This document shows, in pieces, positions 60,249 through 64,000 of a stretch of 64,000 nt of DNA; the first letter of the stretch is position 1, and the number at the start of each line of letters is the position of its first letter. The notes under the pieces are model-generated. The model was not told the DNA's origin and ran no database searches. It saw only the letters and a program-made list of their open reading frames with translations. A program made the position numbers and the translations under genes. The DNA is from Pandoraea norimbergensis (lineage in GTDB: Bacteria; Pseudomonadota; Gammaproteobacteria; Burkholderiales; Burkholderiaceae): positions 2,046,001 through 2,110,000 of the forward strand of contig NZ_CP013480.3 in the NCBI RefSeq assembly GCF_001465545.3, read 5' to 3'.

Positions 60249-63110
60249 ATGAGTTTGATGGAACAATTCCAAGCGAACTCGTATCTCTTCGGCGGCAATG
60301 CCCCCTACGTTGAAGAGTTGTACGAGTCGTATCTTGATAATCCGGCTTCTGTGCCGGACAACTGGCGCCAGTATTTCGACGCGCTGCAAAACGTTCCCGC
60401 TGTTGATGGTTCCAACGCCAACGACGTGGCTCACGCCCCGATCGTGGAGTCGTTCGCCCAACGCGCGAAGGCCAATGCCTTCCTGCCGCGTACCGGTGCG
60501 TCCGACATGGCCGTGGCCCGCAAGCAGGTTCACGTGCAGTCGCTCGTTGCCGCCTACCGTTTTCTGGGTGCCCGCTGGGCCAACCTGGATCCGCTCAAGC
60601 GTCAGGAACGCCCGGCCATTCCGAAACTGGAACCGGCCTTCTACGACCTGACCGAAGCCGACATGGATGGCGTGTACTCGGCTGAGAACACGTACTTCGG
60701 TTTTGAGCAAGCCAGCCTGCGTGACCTCCTGAAGTCGCTGCGCGACACGTACTGCGGCTCGATCGGCGCCGAGTACATGTACATCAGCGACCCGGTGCAG
60801 AAGCGCTGGTGGCAAGAGCGTCTGGAGAAGGCGCGTGCAACGCCCAACTTCACCGCTGAAAAGAAAAAGCACATTCTGGAACGCCTGACGGCCGCTGAAG
60901 GCCTCGAGCGCTTCCTGCATACCAAGTTCGTCGGCCAGAAGCGCTTCTCGCTCGAAGGCGGCGAATCGTTCATCGTGGCGATGGACGAACTGGTTCACCA
61001 CGCCGGTGCCAAGGGCGTGCAAGAAATCGTGATCGGCATGGCCCACCGTGGCCGTCTGAACGTGCTGGTCAACACCCTCGGCAAGATGCCGTCGGACCTG
61101 TTCGCCGAATTCGAAGGCAAGCACGTCGACGATCTGCCGGCCGGTGACGTGAAGTACCACAAGGGCTTCTCGAGCGACGTCTCGACGAGCGGTGGCCCGG
61201 TCCACCTGTCGCTGGCGTTCAACCCGTCGCACCTGGAAATCGTGAACCCGGTGGTCGAAGGTTCGGCCAAGGCCCGTATGGACCGCCGTGGCGAAGCCGA
61301 TGCCGCCAGCGTGCTGCCGGTGCAAGTGCACGGCGACGCGGCCTTCGCAGGCCAGGGCGTCGTGATGGAAACGCTGAACCTCGCGCAAACGCGTGGTTAC
61401 GGCACGCACGGCACGGTGCACATCGTCATCAACAACCAGATCGGCTTCACCACGTCGGACCCGCGTGACGCCCGTTCGACGACGTACTGCTCGGACGTGG
61501 TCAAGATGATCGAAGCGCCGGTGCTGCACGTGAACGGCGACGATCCGGAAGCGGTCGTGCTGGCCATGCAACTGGCCCTCGAATTCCGTCAGGAATTCAA
61601 GAAGGACGCCGTGGTCGACATCGTTTGCTACCGCAAGCTGGGTCACAACGAGCAAGACACCCCGGCGGTCACGCAGCCGCTGATGTACAAGAAGATTGCC
61701 CAACACCCGGGCACGCGCGCACTGTACGTCGAGAAGCTGGTCACGCAAGGCGTGATCACTGCCGAAGAAGGCGACGGCTTCGTCAAGGCCTACCGCAAGG
61801 CCATGGACGACGGTCACCACACCATCGATCCGGTGCTCTCGAACTACAAGAGCAAGTACTCGGTGGACTGGGTGCCGTTCCTGAACAAGCAGTGGACCGA
61901 CAAGGCCGACACGGCCGTGCCGCTGGCTGAACTCAAGCGTCTGGCTGAGCGTATCACCACGATCCCGGCGAACTTCAAGGTTCACCCGCTCGTCGAGAAG
62001 GTCATCAACGACCGTCGCAAGATGGGTCTGGGCGAGCAGCCGCTCGATTGGGGTATGGGCGAACACCTGGCATTCGCATCGCTGGTCTCGTCGGGCTTCG
62101 CTGTGCGCCTGACCGGTCAGGATTCGGGCCGTGGCACGTTCACGCACCGCCACTCGGTGCTGCACGATCAAAACCGCGAACGCTGGAACGACGGTACGTA
62201 CGTGCCGCTGCAACACGTGGCCGAAGGCCAAGCCAACTTCACGGTGATCGACTCGGTGCTGTCCGAAGAAGCCGTGCTGGGCTTCGAATACGGTTACTCG
62301 ACGGCTGAGCCGAACACGATGGTGCTGTGGGAAGGCCAGTTCGGCGACTTCGCCAACGGCGCCCAAGTCGTGATCGACCAGTTCATCTCGAGCGGCGAAG
62401 TGAAGTGGGGCCGCGTGTCGGGCCTGACGATGCTGCTGCCGCACGGCTATGAAGGCCAGGGTCCGGAGCACTCGTCGGCACGTATCGAACGCTACCTGCA
62501 ACTGTGCGCCGATACGAACATGCAAGTGGTTCAACCGACCACGCCGGCACAGATTTTCCACCTGCTGCGCCGTCAGATGATCCGCCAGCTGCGCAAGCCG
62601 CTGATCGTGTTCACGCCGAAGTCGCTGCTGCGTCACAAGGAAGCCGTGAGCGACCTGTCGGAACTCGCCAAGGGCGGTTTCCAGACGGTCATCGGCGAGA
62701 CCGATGCTTCGATCGACGCCAAGAAGGTCAAGCGCGTGGTCGCCTGCTCGGGCCGCCTGTACTACGACCTGATTGCCCGCCGTCGCGAAGACAAGTCGAC
62801 CGACGTCGCGATCGTCCGTGTGGAACAACTCTACCCGTTCCCGCACAAGGCGTTCGAGAACGAGCTGAAGAAGTACGAAAACCTCGCCGAAGTGGTGTGG
62901 GCCCAGGACGAGCCGCAAAACCAGGGTCCGTGGTTCTACATCGAACACCATCTGGCAGAGAGCATGAGCGCCGGTCAGAAGCTGGCTTACGCCGGTCGTC
63001 CGGCCTCGGCCTCGCCTGCGGTGGGCTACTACGCCAAGCATTACGAACAGCTCAAGCAGCTGCTCGATACGGCTTTCGGTCGCCTGAAGGGCGCGACCGT
63101 GGTGCAGTAA
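60249..63110 (+). CDS. sucA: 2-oxoglutarate dehydrogenase E1 component
   Basis: 953 aa. N-terminal SSYLFGGNAPYVEELYESYL-type peptide that binds E2, then the thiamine diphosphate domain with GMAHRGRLNVLVNTLGK, HVNGDDPEAV (Mg/ThDP GDDPE) and CYRKLGHNEQDTPAVTQP, followed by transketolase-like and C-terminal regions with HGYEGQGPEHSSARIERYLQL. It decarboxylates 2-oxoglutarate in the TCA cycle. The ATG has AAAGGTGAGCG upstream. First gene of the sucAB operon. Confidence 0.97.
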   Translation: MSLMEQFQANSYLFGGNAPYVEELYESYLDNPASVPDNWRQYFDALQNVPAVDGSNANDVAHAPIVESFAQRAKANAFLPRTGASDMAVARKQVHVQSLVAAYRFLGARWANLDPLKRQERPAIPKLEPAFYDLTEADMDGVYSAENTYFGFEQASLRDLLKSLRDTYCGSIGAEYMYISDPVQKRWWQERLEKARATPNFTAEKKKHILERLTAAEGLERFLHTKFVGQKRFSLEGGESFIVAMDELVHHAGAKGVQEIVIGMAHRGRLNVLVNTLGKMPSDLFAEFEGKHVDDLPAGDVKYHKGFSSDVSTSGGPVHLSLAFNPSHLEIVNPVVEGSAKARMDRRGEADAASVLPVQVHGDAAFAGQGVVMETLNLAQTRGYGTHGTVHIVINNQIGFTTSDPRDARSTTYCSDVVKMIEAPVLHVNGDDPEAVVLAMQLALEFRQEFKKDAVVDIVCYRKLGHNEQDTPAVTQPLMYKKIAQHPGTRALYVEKLVTQGVITAEEGDGFVKAYRKAMDDGHHTIDPVLSNYKSKYSVDWVPFLNKQWTDKADTAVPLAELKRLAERITTIPANFKVHPLVEKVINDRRKMGLGEQPLDWGMGEHLAFASLVSSGFAVRLTGQDSGRGTFTHRHSVLHDQNRERWNDGTYVPLQHVAEGQANFTVIDSVLSEEAVLGFEYGYSTAEPNTMVLWEGQFGDFANGAQVVIDQFISSGEVKWGRVSGLTMLLPHGYEGQGPEHSSARIERYLQLCADTNMQVVQPTTPAQIFHLLRRQMIRQLRKPLIVFTPKSLLRHKEAVSDLSELAKGGFQTVIGETDASIDAKKVKRVVACSGRLYYDLIARRREDKSTDVAIVRVEQLYPFPHKAFENELKKYENLAEVVWAQDEPQNQGPWFYIEHHLAESMSAGQKLAYAGRPASASPAVGYYAKHYEQLKQLLDTAFGRLKGATVVQ

Positions 63111-63125
63111 CCGGTTAGGTCTTAC

Positions 63126-63155
63126 AGCGGTCGTCCTCCCCCAGGGACGGCCGCT
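63126..63155 (+). other. Strong hairpin between sucA and sucB
   Basis: AGCGGTCGTCC and GGACGGCCGCT form an 11-bp stem with one G-T pair and no T tract, so it is not an obvious terminator. It may stabilise or process the sucA-sucB mRNA. Confidence 0.5.
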
Positions 63156-63199
63156 GCCGTATTTCCGAATTGAACGTTTATCGAATCCAGGATCCAGAA

Positions 63200-64000
63200 A
63201 TGGCCATTGTTGAAGTCAAAGTCCCCCAGTTTTCCGAGTCGGTTTCCGAAGGCACCCTGCTCGACTGGAAGAAAAAAGTCGGCGAAGCCATCGCCCAAGA
63301 TGAAACCGTGATCGAAGTCGAGACCGACAAGGTCGTGCTCGAAGTGCCGGCCCCGGCCGCAGGTGTGCTCGTCGAAGTGACGGCCAGCGCTGGCGACACG
63401 GTGACGTCGGAACAAATCATCGCCAAGATCGACACCGAAGCCAAGGCAGGCGCTGCTGCACCGGTCGCCGCCAAGCCGGCGGAAGCCGCTGCACCGGCCG
63501 CTGCTCCCGCAGCCGCTGCTGCCACGGGTGGTGCTTCGGGTGGCATCGCCAGCCCGGCCGCTGCCAAGGTGCTGGCCGAGAAGAACCTGTCGGCAACCGA
63601 CGTTGCCGGCTCGGGCCGCGACGGCCGCGTGACCAAGGGCGACGCCCTGGCCGCCGGTGCCGCCAAGCCGGCTGCTGCTGCTTCGATCCCGGCCCCGGCG
63701 CAACGCGCCTCGCTGCCGTCGGTCGCTGCTGCCGTTGGCCGCGACACGTCGCTGGAAGGCCGTCCGGAACAGCGCGTGCCGATGTCGCGTCTGCGCGCCC
63801 GTATCGCCGAGCGCCTGCTGCAATCGCAACAGACCAACGCCATTCTGACCACGTTCAACGAAGTGGACATGAAGCCGGTGATGGACCTGCGCAACAAGTA
63901 CAAGGACAAGTTCGAGAAGGAACACGGCGTGAAGCTGGGTTTCATGTCGTTCTTCGTCAAGGCCGCTGTGCACGCGCTCAAGAAGTACCCGGCCGTGAAC
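63200..64000 (+). CDS. sucB: 2-oxoglutarate dehydrogenase E2 (dihydrolipoyl succinyltransferase), partial
   Basis: 267 codons to the window edge; 3' end missing. Lipoyl domain at about 1-75 with lipoyl-Lys in EVETDKVVLEVPAP, an Ala/Pro-rich linker, a peripheral subunit-binding domain (ASPAAAKVLAEKNL, GSGRDGRVTKGD), then the start of the catalytic core (RVPMSRLRARIAERLLQSQQTNAILTTFNEVDM). It accepts succinyl from SucA. ATG follows an AGGATCC site, 89 bp after sucA. Confidence 0.96.
   Translation, partial: MAIVEVKVPQFSESVSEGTLLDWKKKVGEAIAQDETVIEVETDKVVLEVPAPAAGVLVEVTASAGDTVTSEQIIAKIDTEAKAGAAAPVAAKPAEAAAPAAAPAAAAATGGASGGIASPAAAKVLAEKNLSATDVAGSGRDGRVTKGDALAAGAAKPAAAASIPAPAQRASLPSVAAAVGRDTSLEGRPEQRVPMSRLRARIAERLLQSQQTNAILTTFNEVDMKPVMDLRNKYKDKFEKEHGVKLGFMSFFVKAAVHALKKYPAVN

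Noticed and set aside
60171..63041. Very long open frame antisense to sucA (and similar ones opposite PBP1a, cysI and cysJ)
   Set aside because: High-GC codon bias leaves the complementary frame open; the translated sequences are His/Arg-rich without domains, while the sense strands encode clear core enzymes.

Overview
This 64 kb window is ordinary, gene-dense chromosome from a high-GC betaproteobacterium. The gene families (DUF3717, HcnABC-like oxidase, E. coli-type GshA and CysJI, NodT/EmrAB efflux) fit Burkholderiales, and Pandoraea or a close relative is my best guess from recognition, not from a search. I see no rRNA, CRISPR array, insertion sequence, integrase or prophage. There is one tRNA (Pro, GGG) and one gene remnant.

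Layout. 0.06-4.4 kb: two membrane-anchored c-di-GMP enzymes. 4.5-7.5 kb: small proteins (lipoprotein, rubredoxin, several unknowns, a DUF3717 gene with a perfect LexA-type box). 7.5-13.3 kb: a PAS-PAS-GAF-GGDEF-EAL protein, an S4 RNA-binding protein, a TMEM175-like protein, and a flavin reductase coupled to a GAF-GGDEF cyclase. 13.3-16.6 kb: a structured intergenic region, then DUF72, alpha/beta hydrolase, GST and OsmC genes, with an octanucleotide repeat upstream of osmC. 16.8-25.1 kb: an IclR regulator divergent from a seven-gene operon that joins a PotABCD-like ABC importer to a three-subunit HcnABC/opine-oxidase-like flavin dehydrogenase. This looks like one uptake-and-oxidation unit for an amino-acid- or opine-like compound. 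25.2-28.4 kb: a BLUF blue-light sensor divergent from a Cache-GGDEF cyclase, then a LuxR-type regulator.

28.6-35.5 kb: LysR and AraC regulators and a tripartite NodT-EmrA-EmrB efflux operon. 35.5-43.2 kb is the most accessory-looking part: a small gene with a second perfect LexA-type box, a GNAT acetyltransferase remnant, a Rap1a-like lipoprotein, a methyltransferase, a Cys-rich secreted protein, a DUF1275 membrane protein, a lower-GC protein with an eCIS-cargo-like N-terminus, and a DUF1254 protein. 43.3-53.6 kb: tRNA-Pro, acyl-CoA synthetase, TauE/SafE exporter, gshA, AzlCD, PBP1a, LysE and a TPR protein. 53.8-56 kb: a chemoreceptor with a FliA-like promoter and a lipoprotein. 56-64 kb: core metabolism, cysJI (sulfite reductase) divergent from sucA-sucB (2-oxoglutarate dehydrogenase; sucB runs off the end).

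Three themes stand out. (1) There are five c-di-GMP turnover enzymes plus a light sensor in 27 kb. (2) Two unrelated small proteins of unknown function each sit behind a palindromic SOS box. (3) The IclR/ABC/HcnABC-like catabolic unit carries three matching candidate operators between regulator and operon.
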